Assembly (NCBI GenBank): GCA_000612485.1
Contig: CP007494.1
Coordinates: forward strand, 434,001-498,000
Direction of reading: 5' to 3'
Length of the DNA: 64,000 nt
DNA from: Bordetella holmesii ATCC 51541
Lineage (GTDB): Bacteria > Pseudomonadota > Gammaproteobacteria > Burkholderiales > Burkholderiaceae_B
Part shown: in pieces, positions 1 through 9,079 of the stretch
Numbering within the stretch: position 1 is the first letter of the stretch
How the letters are laid out: the number at the start of each line of letters is the position of its first letter
The notes under the pieces: generated by a model
Told to the model about the DNA's origin: nothing
Database searches by the model: none
Seen by the model: the letters and a program-made list of their open reading frames with translations, nothing else
Made by a program: the position numbers and the translations under genes

Positions 1-382
1 CCACCGAACGGCGCGAGCGTTGGACCAGCGCCAGCAATCGCGCCTTGACCTCGGCCAGTGCGAAAGGTTTGGTGAGATAGTCGTCCGCGCCATGCGAAAA
101 ACCGGCCAGCTTATCCTCCAGGCCATCGTGCGCCGTGAGCACCAGCACGGGGACCGGCTTGCGCATTTCCTGGCGCAGCGCATGCAGCACGGCATAGCCT
201 TCCTTGCCGGGCAAGCCGATATCCAGAATCACGGCATCGAACTCCTGACGCTGCAGCATACTCAACGCGGCATGCCCATCGTACGCAACATCGGGCAGAA
301 ACCCATGGATCTGCAGGTAATCGTACAGATTGCCCGCAATGGTGAGATTGTCCTCGACGATGAGTACTCGCGCGACCGTCAT
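1..382 (-). CDS. OmpR-family response regulator, N-terminal part (cut by window edge)
   Basis: The first 127 residues are present, starting at the ATG at 382 (MTVARVLIVEDN). This is a complete CheY-like receiver: acidic pocket VEDN near residues 9-12, phospho-acceptor Asp in AVILDIGLPG, the LTAHDG strand and the invariant Lys in DDYLTKPF. A following LAEVKARLLALVQR linker is typical of two-component regulators with an OmpR-type winged helix, which lies outside the window. The gene begins only two bases after the stop of the upstream FAD oxidase on the same strand, so the two are probably co-transcribed. Its sensor kinase is not in view and may follow to the left. Phosphotransfer function is inferred from the intact active-site residues. 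Confidence 0.9.
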   Translation of the reverse strand, partial: MTVARVLIVEDNLTIAGNLYDYLQIHGFLPDVAYDGHAALSMLQRQEFDAVILDIGLPGKEGYAVLHALRQEMRKPVPVLVLTAHDGLEDKLAGFSHGADDYLTKPFALAEVKARLLALVQRSRRSV

Positions 383-384
383 GC

Positions 385-1803
385 TCAATCCGCCTGCAGC
401 ACTTTGCCTGGGTTCATCATCCCCTCGGGATCCAGGGCGGTCTTGATGCGTTTCATCAGCGTCAGCTCCACCGCGCTTTTGTAGCGGGGCAATTCGTCAC
501 GTTTGAGCTGCCCCACGCCATGCTCGGCACTGATGGACCCGCCGTGAGCCTGTACGCTGCGATGCACGACCTCGTAGACGGCGGGCTGCAGCGCCAGAAG
601 GTCTGCCTCGGTCTGGCCCGGGCCGCGCGCCACGTTGTAGTGCAGATTACCATCGCCAAGATGCCCGAAAATCACATTACGCACCCCGGCAAACCGGGCC
701 TGCAGCTGCGCATTGGTGACTTGCACGAAATGCGCAATGGCAGAGATTGGCAGCGAGACGTCATGCTTGATCGCCTTGCCCAACTCCGCTTCGGCCAGAG
801 GAATGCTTTCGCGCAGGTGCCAGAGTGCCTGGCTCTGCGCCAGGTTTTCCGCGATGGCGGCATCGCCCACCAGGCCGTCCTCGATAGCCGCGCCCAGCAC
901 GGCCTCGAACCGTTCGCGGGCGTGGGCTTCGCTTTCGCTATCGGAGAGCTCAAGCAACGCAAACCAGGGTGCCTGCAGCGATGCGCCCTCAAAGGGCAGA
1001 CGCTGCTGCGGAAACAACCGCACGACGGCGTGCAGGCAGTCTGCCGCCATGAGTTCGAAGCCCGTCAACGCGGCGCCAAACCCGGTGCGGGCGCGAGCCA
1101 GCAGCTCGACCGCCTCTTGCACACTGCCGACCGTCAGCAATGCCGTACAACGGGCCACCGGCAGCGGGTAAAGCTTGAGGGTCGCCGCGGTGATCACACC
1201 CAGCGTGCCTTCGCTGCCGATATATAAATCGCGCAGATCGTAGCCGGTGTTGTCTTTGCGCAAGCCACGCAGCCCGTTCCAGATGTCGCCCTCGGCGGTA
1301 ACGACCTCCAGACCCAGAGCCAGTTCACGCGCATTGCCGTAGCGCAGCACCTGCGTGCCGCCGGCGTTGGTGGCGAGGTTGCCGCCTATGGTGCAACTGC
1401 CCTCGGCCGCCAGACTCAGCGGGAAAAGCCGGCCAGCCTGTTCGGCTGCGTCCTGCACGGCCCGCAGCACGCAGCCGGCTTCGACGGTGATCGTGTCATT
1501 GGCGGTGTCGATGGCCCGTATGCGATTCAAGCGCGCGGTCGACAGAATCACGGCCGTGCCGCTGTCATCTGGGGTGGCACCGCCACAAAGGCCGGTGTTG
1601 CCTCCCTGCGGCACCACCGGCGCGCCATGCTGGCGGCACAGGCGCAGTGCGGCGGCAACCTCTTCGGTGGATCCTGGCCGCGCAACGGCCAGCGCGCGGC
1701 CGCGGTAGCGGCGCCGCCAATCCAGAACATAGGGTTCGGCATCGTCGCCGACCAGCACATGGGCCGGGCCCAGCAAGGACTGGAGATCTTGCAGCAGAGT
1801 CAT
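385..1803 (-). CDS. FAD-linked oxidase, GlcD / D-lactate dehydrogenase family
   Basis: A 472-aa flavoprotein of the VAO/PCMH fold that oxidises a D-2-hydroxy acid. N-terminal FAD_binding_4 domain with PQGGNTGLCGGA (about residues 65-76), GGNLATNAGG and IGSEGTLG; C-terminal FAD-oxidase_C domain with HLGDGNLHYN, SAEHGVGQLK and a final DPEGMMNPGKVL. No Fe-S cluster cysteines are present, so it is a single-subunit enzyme. The family includes D-lactate, glycolate (GlcD) and D-2-hydroxyglutarate dehydrogenases; the sequence does not choose between them, though length and motif spelling suit the D-2-hydroxyglutarate/D-lactate type. It overlaps no neighbour and is followed directly by a response regulator on the same strand. 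Confidence 0.9.
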   Translation of the reverse strand: MTLLQDLQSLLGPAHVLVGDDAEPYVLDWRRRYRGRALAVARPGSTEEVAAALRLCRQHGAPVVPQGGNTGLCGGATPDDSGTAVILSTARLNRIRAIDTANDTITVEAGCVLRAVQDAAEQAGRLFPLSLAAEGSCTIGGNLATNAGGTQVLRYGNARELALGLEVVTAEGDIWNGLRGLRKDNTGYDLRDLYIGSEGTLGVITAATLKLYPLPVARCTALLTVGSVQEAVELLARARTGFGAALTGFELMAADCLHAVVRLFPQQRLPFEGASLQAPWFALLELSDSESEAHARERFEAVLGAAIEDGLVGDAAIAENLAQSQALWHLRESIPLAEAELGKAIKHDVSLPISAIAHFVQVTNAQLQARFAGVRNVIFGHLGDGNLHYNVARGPGQTEADLLALQPAVYEVVHRSVQAHGGSISAEHGVGQLKRDELPRYKSAVELTLMKRIKTALDPEGMMNPGKVLQAD

Positions 1804-1875
1804 GTCAGGCGCGCTCGCAGTGGCGTCCGGGGCAGCCCGGTCGATAGATAGCGTCCTATTGTAGGAGCTTCCGAC

Positions 1876-2520
1876 TCAACTGGCGGCGCGGTGGTCACTC
1901 CAATCGGCGATCCGGGCCAGCCGCATTCCGGTCAGGCCCGAGCAGAAGGCAGGAGAGGCGATGCGGTTGAGCAGAAAGGCGCGTTCCGGCACGGCCAGGC
2001 CGGGCATATCGCCGATGGCCTGATAGGCGCGGCGCAACGCCTCGCCGCGCGTGCTGCCCCACACCAGCAGGCTGGTCCCGGGGCGGCCCGAGGCCGCGCA
2101 AGCCCCTATCCCGACCTCCAGGGCATGCGCTGCCATCGGCTCCATCAATGCCGCCTTGCCTCGGCGGCCCTGCAGCGTTGCCTCGATCAGGCGGAACTGC
2201 CCGCTCTGGTCATCGAGCGCGAACACCGCCGTGCCCAAGCCCAACCAGCCGCGATCGACCGCAATGCACGAAGCGACATCGCGCAACGTGGCTTCCATGC
2301 GCGCCGACAGCCGGGGCGCCGGGCACTCGGCAATCAAGACGCGCTGGTCGCGCCAAACACTGCGCTCCCACGCGCGTCCGGTCTCGACATGCCCGTCCTC
2401 CTGGCCCAGCACGTGAATATCCAGCCTGCGCTCGGCGCCGCCAACCGGCCCGCCTGGCGGCAGGCGGCGTTTATCGACGACACCGGCCGAGGGGGTGACG
2501 AACGAAACCTTGGCACCCAT
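1876..2520 (-). CDS. conserved-looking protein of unknown function
   Basis: A 214-aa protein I do not recognise. I start it at the ATG at 2520 (MGAKVSFVTPSAG) because GGGAGGT lies at Shine-Dalgarno distance just before it; a longer in-frame start at 2577 lacks one. It has no signal peptide or membrane segment. The middle is alanine- and arginine-rich with a GIGACAASGRPGTSLLVWGSTRG stretch and a C-terminal PAFCSGLTGMRLARIADW, vaguely reminiscent of thiolase-fold proteins, but that is not enough for a call. It lies 72 bp upstream of the FAD oxidase gene on the same strand and diverges from the phosphoglucomutase gene. Confidence 0.6.
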   Translation of the reverse strand: MGAKVSFVTPSAGVVDKRRLPPGGPVGGAERRLDIHVLGQEDGHVETGRAWERSVWRDQRVLIAECPAPRLSARMEATLRDVASCIAVDRGWLGLGTAVFALDDQSGQFRLIEATLQGRRGKAALMEPMAAHALEVGIGACAASGRPGTSLLVWGSTRGEALRRAYQAIGDMPGLAVPERAFLLNRIASPAFCSGLTGMRLARIADWSDHRAAS

Positions 2521-2724
2521 GAGCCACCTCCCGTTCAAGTTCATACAGCGAAGCGTAGCACTTCTGCGAAGACGCATTATTCGTGCCGTCCGGACTTGCC
2601 TGGCGGCGACGCACCACCGCCAAGAATGACGCGTGCGCCACGACCGCCACCGGACAGAAATAGGGGATAATTCCTGCTTGGCTGCCGCTGGCAGCTCCGT
2701 TCGCCCGCGCTTGAAGGAAGCCTA

Positions 2725-4108
2725 GTGAAAAACACGTACCCTGCCTCGGTATTCAAAGCTTACGACATTCGTGGCACCGTCCCAGATCTCATCGACGCGC
2801 CGTTTGCGCGCTCCCTGGGCTTTGCCCTGGCAAAACGGGCCAGGTCCTGCGGCAATACCGAGCTTGTCGTCGGCTATGACGGCCGCCTGAGCAGCCCAGA
2901 CCTCGCGGTCGCCCTGCAGGAAGGCATTTTGGAAGGCGGGGTGAACACCTTCGACATCGGGTGCGTGCCCACACCGCTGGTGTACTTTGCTGCCTACAGC
3001 GGCCAGCTCGGAGCGGGCGTGGCCATCACGGGCAGCCACAACCCTCCCAAGTACAACGGCTTCAAGATGATGCTGGGCGGGCGCGCGCTGTACGGCGACG
3101 ATGTGCAAGCGCTGCGCGCGGACATGCAAGCCCCGAAGGCCTGTCGGCTGACCGCGCCGGCACGCGCCGCACGGCCAACATCGTGCCGGAGTACATCAAG
3201 CGCGTCGTCTCGGACATCACACTTGCGCGCCCCATGAAAATCGCCATCGATTGCGGCAATGGCGTGGCCGGGCGGTCGCGCCGCAGCTATTTCGCGCGCT
3301 GGGCTGCGACGTCACCGAGCTGTTTTGCGAAGTCGACGGCAATTTTCCCAACCATCATCCGGATTCTGCCGACCCGCATAATCTGCAGGATCTCATCGAC
3401 TGCCTGGCCACGACCGACTGCGAGATCGGACTGGCCTTCGACGGAGACGGCGACCGCCTGGGCGTGGTCACCAAATCCGGGCAGATCATCTGGCCGGACC
3501 GCCAACTCATCCTGTTTGCGCGCGATGTGCTGCAACGCTGCCCCGGCCAGACCATCATCTATGACGTGAAATGCAGCCGTCACGTGGGCCTGGCCGTCGA
3601 GCAGGCCGGCGGCAAACCCCTGATGTGGCAGACCGGCCACTCGTTGGTCAAGGCCAAACTGGCCGAAACAGGCGCGCCGCTCGCCGGAGAGATGAGCGGC
3701 CATATTTTCTTCAAGGAACGCTGGTACGGCTTTGACGACGGCCTCTACACCGGCGCGCGCTTGCTGGAAATCATCTCGCGCGAATCCGACCCCTCGGCGC
3801 TGCTCGAAGCACTGCCCACGGCGGAGTCCACCCCCGAACTCAAGCTCGAGATGGAAGAAGGCCAGCCGCACGCGCTGATACGCGAACTGCAGGCACATGG
3901 CCGGTTTGACGACGCCACGCAACTCATCACCATCGATGGGGTGAGGGCGGAGTTCACCGACGGCTTTGGCCTGGCCCGCGCATCCAACACCACACCGGTG
4001 GTCGTGCTGCGCTTCGAGGCCGAGAACGCCGCCGCCTTAGCCCGCATCCAGACCCTCTTCAAACGCGAGCTTCTGCGTCTGGCACCTCAGGCCCGACTGC
4101 CCTTCTGA
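2725..4108 (+). CDS. phosphomannomutase/phosphoglucomutase (two frameshifts)
   Basis: An alpha-D-phosphohexomutase interconverting hexose 1- and 6-phosphates for nucleotide-sugar synthesis. All family signatures are present, but in three frames: KAYDIRGTVPD and the phosphoserine loop GVAITGSHNPPKYNG read from 2725, VPEYIKRVVSDITLARPMKIAIDCGNG continues in the next frame, and the metal loop FDGDGDRLG, sugar loop GEMSGHIFF and the C-terminal domain read in the third. Restoring one C in the C4 run at 3131-3134 and one G in the G3 run at 3270-3272 gives a full-length protein of about 461 aa. Both changes are one-base losses, matching the pattern across the window. The next gene, pgi, begins eight bases after the stop, so the two form a unit, and both feed the sugar pool of the neighbouring glycan operon. 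Confidence 0.9.
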
Positions 4109-4116
4109 GCGCCACC

Positions 4117-5693
4117 ATGACCGCGTCTCTTTCTTCGAGCCCTGCCTGGCGATCTTATGCGCAAGCCGTGCACGAGGCGTCGCACCGCGGCGACCATCTG
4201 CGGGTGCTCGAGGCCGCCGGCCTGTCCGTCGACCTCACCGCCCAGGCCTACTCTGCCTCACTCGACGCCGCCGCGCTGGCGCTATGCGAGCAGCAAGGCC
4301 TGACACGGGCCATCCAGCAGCTCTTCGACGGGGGCGAGGCGAACTGGACCGAGCATCGTCCGGCCTGGCATACGGCACTGCGCGCGGCGCAACCTCCGGC
4401 CAGCGTGGCTCAGGCCATCCTGACCGAACGTCAACGGGTGCGCGACTTCGTCGCGGCAGCCAACGCCAATGGCGACTACAAGTACGTGCTGCACCTGGGC
4501 ATCGGCGGCAGCGACTGGGGCCGCGCATGATTCTGCGTGCCCTGCGTCACCAAGGCATAGACCGCGAAGTCCGCTTCGCATCGAATGTGGATTCGCATGC
4601 CGTGGCGGATTCGATGCATCAGCTCGATCCCCACAGCACGTTGATCATCATTGCATCGAAGTCCTTCACGACGACCGAACCGCTGGCCAATGCACAGGTC
4701 GCGATCCATTGGCTCGAAGACGCCGGCGTGGCCGATCCGCTCAAGCAGGTCGTGGCCATCACCGCCAATGTCCAGGCTGCGCGCGACTTCGGCATTGCAC
4801 CCGAACACATCTTCCAGTTCTGGGACTGGGTAGGCGGACGTTATTCCTTGTGGTCAGCCATCGGCGCGTTGCCCATCTCGCTGGCGCTGGGTTGCGACAC
4901 CTTCGATCAGCTTCTGGCCGGCGCGGCCGACATGGACGAGCACTTTCTGCGCACGCCTCTGGCGGTAAATGCACCGGTACAGATGGCGCTGGCCGGCATG
5001 GCCAACCGCAGTGTGATGGGTTTTGAAACCCTGGCCATGGCGCCGTACGACTCGCGCCTGACGCACCTGGTGCCCTGGGCCCAGCAGCTCGAGATGGAGT
5101 CGCTGGGCAAAGTGGCCACTCGCGACGGCAGCCCGGCTGGCGTGCCCACGGGCCCCGTAGTCTGGGGGATGACGGGCACCGATTGCCAGCACACCTTCTT
5201 CCAGTGGCTACATCAGGACACGGCCGGCGCACCGGTGGACTTCATCTTCTGTGAGCGCCCGGACCACCGCTACGAAGAGCATCATCGTCTGCTCATCGCC
5301 AACTGTCTGGCGCAACGTGCGGCGCTGTTGCGCGGCAAATCCTTTGATGAAGCGCTGGTCGAATGCAGCGCTTTGACCAATGATCCGCAAGAGGCACGCG
5401 TACTGGCGCAGCATCGCATTCATCCGGGCCGCCGCCCGTCCACGCTCATCGTGCTGCCGCGCCTGACCGCACGCACCATGGGAGCCCTGCTGGCGCTCTA
5501 TGAGCACAAAGTCTTCACGCAAGGCGTCCTCTGGGGGATCAACCCTTTTGACCAGTGGGGGGTGGAGTTCGGCAAAGCCCTTGCACGCCGCATCATCGAC
5601 GAACTCGGCCAGCCCGGGCACGCACCCAAACTGGAAGACCCCTCGACGCGGCACTGGATCGAAGTGCTGTCTCGCACCCACTCCGGCGCTTAA
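4117..5693 (+). CDS. pgi: glucose-6-phosphate isomerase (one frameshift)
   Basis: Interconverts glucose 6-phosphate and fructose 6-phosphate. The N-terminal 130 residues read from 4117 to YVLHLGIGGSDWG; the rest (PRMILRAL onwards, ASKSFTTTE, WDWVGGRYSLWSAIG, the EQLEMES-like QQLEMESLGK and the C-terminal LYEHKVFTQGVLWGINPFDQWGVE) is in the next frame. Adding one G to the G4 run at 4517-4520 joins them into about 525 aa, the expected size. Motifs of the catalytic site are all present, so the enzyme is probably intact in the organism. Its stop codon overlaps that of the convergent glycosyltransferase gene by four bases. Confidence 0.95.
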
Positions 5694-6838
5694 CGACGCG
5701 CGGCCACCAACAGACTGGCATAAATGGCCAGATGCCGATTGCAGACGTCTTCGATCGAGAACTCTCTCTCGGCCAAGGCCCTGCCGGCGCGGCCCAACTG
5801 CTGGCGTTGGGCCGCATCCATGACCAGACGCGCCAACGCTGCGGCCAATGCGGTCGCATCCCGCGCCGGCACCAGCAGGCCGGTTTCATCCGGATCGATC
5901 GCGTCGCGGCAGCCTGGCACGTCCGTGGTCACCACGGCGCGCCCGCAAGCTGCCGCTTCAATCAATGATTTGGACAGCCCCTCGCGATAAGAAGGCAAAA
6001 CGGCGATATGGGCGGCTGCGTAGAGCTCGGCCACGTCCTTCCGTTCACCCAGGAGTTCGACCAAACCGCCGCGGCTCCAGGCCTGCACCTCTTCGGCGCT
6101 GATGGACGCCGGGTTGCCCGGATCGATATCGCCCGCCAGGCGCATGCGCACATTCAATCCCTGTTGCCGCAGCAAGGCGGCCGCCTCGACAAACTCGCGC
6201 ACGCCTTTGTCGCGCAGCAACCGCGCCACCATCAACACCACGACGGGCGGCTCGGGCGGCTCGGGCTGGAAGCGGTATTGCGCCAGGTCCACACCCGAAC
6301 CGCGGATCAACTCCATCTGAGCCGGACGGACCACGCCCAAGTTGCGCAAGACATCACGGTCATTGGTGTTCTGGAAAATCACGCGGCTGTCGGGATGGCC
6401 CAACGCCAGCCGGTAAAACCCACGTACGACGCTGCGCACCAGACGGGCGCGCGCGCCCTCGGCCACGAAGACATACCCCAGGCCTGAAATCGCGGCCACC
6501 ATGGCTGGCACCCTGGCCAGGCGCGCGGCGATGCCGCCATACAGCACCGGTTTGATCGTCACCAGATGCACCAGGTCCGGACGCGCCGCCTTGAACAGGC
6601 GGTACAAGGCCCACAGCGTCTTGAGCTCCTGCACAGGGTTCTTGCCGCTGCGGCTCATGGGAATGACGTGATGGGTGATACCCATGGCCTGAATCCGCGG
6701 CACGGAGGGGTCATCCATGGTGGCCACATGGACCTCGTACCCCGCAGCCAGTGCCGCCTCGGCCAGCGTGGCGCGATGCGAGAGGAAGAAGGCCGGATTG
6801 TTCACTACGAACATCAGACGTCGGGAGAGAACCGCCAT
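5690..6838 (-). CDS. glycosyltransferase family 4
   Basis: About 382 aa, GT-B fold. The N-terminal half starts FVVNNPAFFLSHRATLAEAA, the hallmark beginning of GT4 enzymes related to PglA/WbpX-type transferases; the C-terminal half carries VARLLRDKGVREFVEAA and the nucleotide-sugar E-x7-E region PSYREGLSKSLIEAAACGRAVV. The start is placed at MAVLSRR because this ATG overlaps the TGA of the preceding gene (TGATG), a translational coupling seen elsewhere in this operon. It is the last gene of the glycan operon and meets pgi tail to tail with overlapping stop codons. Sugar donor and linkage cannot be told from sequence. Confidence 0.88.
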   Translation of the reverse strand: MAVLSRRLMFVVNNPAFFLSHRATLAEAALAAGYEVHVATMDDPSVPRIQAMGITHHVIPMSRSGKNPVQELKTLWALYRLFKAARPDLVHLVTIKPVLYGGIAARLARVPAMVAAISGLGYVFVAEGARARLVRSVVRGFYRLALGHPDSRVIFQNTNDRDVLRNLGVVRPAQMELIRGSGVDLAQYRFQPEPPEPPVVVLMVARLLRDKGVREFVEAAALLRQQGLNVRMRLAGDIDPGNPASISAEEVQAWSRGGLVELLGERKDVAELYAAAHIAVLPSYREGLSKSLIEAAACGRAVVTTDVPGCRDAIDPDETGLLVPARDATALAAALARLVMDAAQRQQLGRAGRALAEREFSIEDVCNRHLAIYASLLVAARR

Positions 6839-7971
6839 CAGCGTTCTCCAGCGATGCGTCGCCACACCGTTTCATAGGCCTGCACCATGCGGCCGAGGTC
6901 AAACAGCGCCAATACCCGCTCACGCGCCGCGCCGCCCACCACCGTACGCCCGCGCCGGGCCACATCCTCCAGCGCTTGAGCGATACCGCGGGCCAGCGCT
7001 TCGGGCTGCTCCGCAGGCACGACCACCCCGGTGTCGCCAACGATGTGGGCCGCATCGCCCACATCGGTCAGCACGCAAGGGGTGCCGCAGGCCATGGCTT
7101 CGGCCACGACATTGGGGAATCCTTCGGCGCAACTGGACAACACATGAAGGTCGAGACTGTTCATGACAGTGGCGACATCATCGCTGGGTCCGGTCAACAG
7201 CACACGGCCTTCGAGGCCCTGGGCTTCGATCATGGCCACCAGGGCGCTGTTGCCCGGGGTCATTCCACGCCCGACCAACACGCATTTGAGGTCTTGCCCC
7301 TGGTGCACGAGTCCACTCAGCGCCGCGAGCAGATTACGGTGGTCCTTCAGGGGGTCCCACCGCGCCACGCAGCCGATCAGCGGCGTCTGAGCGCTCAATC
7401 CCCAAAGGGTACGCAGGCGAGCGCCGGCGTCAGGATCCGGGGCATAACGCGACAAGTCATAGCCGTTGGGGATGACCACCATGTTCTGGGCGCGGTAACC
7501 CAGCGCCTGATGACGCTGCGCCGCATCCTGCGCCGCGCATACGATGGCACGCGGGATCCAGCCCGACAATGCCGCGCAAGCACGCAACACCAGTCGCGCC
7601 GAGCGGCTGCTGCGATCGAGATGATTGCCCGAGTTGCGTATCCCCCAGGCCACGGCCTTGATACCCGACAGCCGAGCGGCCAGGCCGCCGATGAGGTCGG
7701 CGTGGTACATCCAGGTCTGCACCGCGTCCGGGGCCTCGGCAAGCAAGAGGCGGCGCAAGGCCAGCACGCCGGACAGCGTCACGCGGCCGCGTGGCATACC
7801 CAGGGCGTGCACGGTGATGCCGGCTGCGCGCAGGCGCGCCCCGTACACCCCCTCGTCGGTGAGCGAAATGACGACATGCCGGGTGCTGGTATCGGTGTAG
7901 CTTGCCAGACGGTAGAGCACCGATTCGGCCCCGCCCTGCCCCAGGCCCGTAATGATGTGAGCGATACGCAT
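6838..7971 (-). CDS. glycosyltransferase family 4
   Basis: About 377 aa. N-terminal IITGLGQGGAESVLYRLA, then WMYHADLIGGLAA and WGIRNSG, and in the C-terminal domain CVARWDPLKDHRNLL and SSCAEGFPNVVAEAMACGTPCV, the donor-binding E-x7-E of GT4. The GGAE N-terminus groups it with lipid-linked oligosaccharide transferases acting on the cytoplasmic face. Start MRIAHI at 7971 lies seven bases after the stop of the upstream gene; its own stop overlaps the start of the next. Acts with the neighbours to extend the undecaprenyl-linked glycan; donor and acceptor unknown. Confidence 0.88.
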   Translation of the reverse strand: MRIAHIITGLGQGGAESVLYRLASYTDTSTRHVVISLTDEGVYGARLRAAGITVHALGMPRGRVTLSGVLALRRLLLAEAPDAVQTWMYHADLIGGLAARLSGIKAVAWGIRNSGNHLDRSSRSARLVLRACAALSGWIPRAIVCAAQDAAQRHQALGYRAQNMVVIPNGYDLSRYAPDPDAGARLRTLWGLSAQTPLIGCVARWDPLKDHRNLLAALSGLVHQGQDLKCVLVGRGMTPGNSALVAMIEAQGLEGRVLLTGPSDDVATVMNSLDLHVLSSCAEGFPNVVAEAMACGTPCVLTDVGDAAHIVGDTGVVVPAEQPEALARGIAQALEDVARRGRTVVGGAARERVLALFDLGRMVQAYETVWRRIAGER

Positions 7972-7978
7972 GCTGGCC

Positions 7979-9079
7979 TCACTTGCGCGCAAGCGCGAAG
8001 AGTTCATCCCATTGCGCCAGCACGACCGGCAACGCGTAGCGCTCGCGCACCGAGTCTGCGGCGCGCTGCCCCAGTTCAGCGCGCAACACGGCGTCGCTCA
8101 TGAGCCGGACCAGCGCATCGCGCATAACGGCCGGCTCTCGCACCAGCAAGGCATCCGCCCCGTCGCGGGTCATCTCGCGCGGCCCGCTCGGGCAATCGAA
8201 CGCCGCGCACGGCAGGCCTTTGGCCATGGCTTCGAGCAAGACATTGGGAAACCCCTCCACGGCAGAGCTGAGCACGAAAGCGCTGGATTGGTCCAAGGCC
8301 TGCCAGGGCTGATTGGTCCGCCCGGGCAGTTGGATTCGACTCTGCATGCCAAGGCCCGCGACCTGGGCTTCGAGTCGCTCACGTAGCGGGCCATCCCCCC
8401 AGATCCAGAGATCCCAGTCGGGGTGCGCCTCCGCGAGCCCCGCAAACAGGTCGATCAGCATGCCAAACTGTTTGTCCGGCACCAGGCGGCCCATGGCCAT
8501 GAGGCGGCGGCGTCCTTGCGCATCCGCCTCGAGCCTGGCGAGTGGCACCTGCAGCAGTTCAGCGGGTAGCGGGTTCGGAATGACTGCCATATGGCGTATG
8601 CCAGGCACCTGGGCAGCAAACGGCGCAACCGTGTCTTCCGCCTGGACGGTGACAACATCGGCGCGTGGATACAGCCAGCGCCGCAGGCGGCGCCAGGTCT
8701 TGCCCGTCGTGGTATCGACCACGGGGTTAGTGCGCTCGCAGACGATAAGCGGCTGGCGCAACCCTCGCGTGGCCAGGATGGCGCCCACATTCACGTTGGT
8801 CAGGAAAGAGACGACGACATCGGGGCGGCGCTCGCGGATCAGGCGCCGCAAACCGAGCAGTCGCTTGAGCGGCGCCAGCGCGCCGCGGGCGGGCACGGCC
8901 TTAGCCAGCCATACCAGTTCGACGTCGGAGGCCAGCGGATAAAAGCAATCACCGCCCCCCGAATAAGTCGGCAGCAAGGTAACCGCGTCGCCGCGCTGCG
9001 CCCAGGCGTTGGCCAGCGTCGCTGCCACGCGCTCGGCGCCGCCGGCATTCATGGAGCTGACCGCCAGCACAATCTTCAT
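7979..9079 (-). CDS. glycosyltransferase family 4 (AmsD/PglJ-like)
   Basis: A 366-aa GT4 enzyme: MNAGGAERVAATLANAW at the N-terminus, VVSFLTNVNVGAILATRG, then MGRLVPDKQFGMLIDLFAGL and SSAVEGFPNVLLEAMAKGLPCAAFDCPSG-type donor site. The EGFPNVLLEAMA...FDCPSGPREM ending is characteristic of N-acetylgalactosamine-type transferases of the PglJ/AmsD branch, which would fit an operon making HexNAc sugars; this is inference from family resemblance. It starts at 9079, overlapping the stop of the amidotransferase gene (9076) by four bases (ATGA), so translation is coupled. It resembles the transferase at 11010-12133, suggesting an old duplication within the operon. Confidence 0.88.
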   Translation of the reverse strand: MKIVLAVSSMNAGGAERVAATLANAWAQRGDAVTLLPTYSGGGDCFYPLASDVELVWLAKAVPARGALAPLKRLLGLRRLIRERRPDVVVSFLTNVNVGAILATRGLRQPLIVCERTNPVVDTTTGKTWRRLRRWLYPRADVVTVQAEDTVAPFAAQVPGIRHMAVIPNPLPAELLQVPLARLEADAQGRRRLMAMGRLVPDKQFGMLIDLFAGLAEAHPDWDLWIWGDGPLRERLEAQVAGLGMQSRIQLPGRTNQPWQALDQSSAFVLSSAVEGFPNVLLEAMAKGLPCAAFDCPSGPREMTRDGADALLVREPAVMRDALVRLMSDAVLRAELGQRAADSVRERYALPVVLAQWDELFALARK

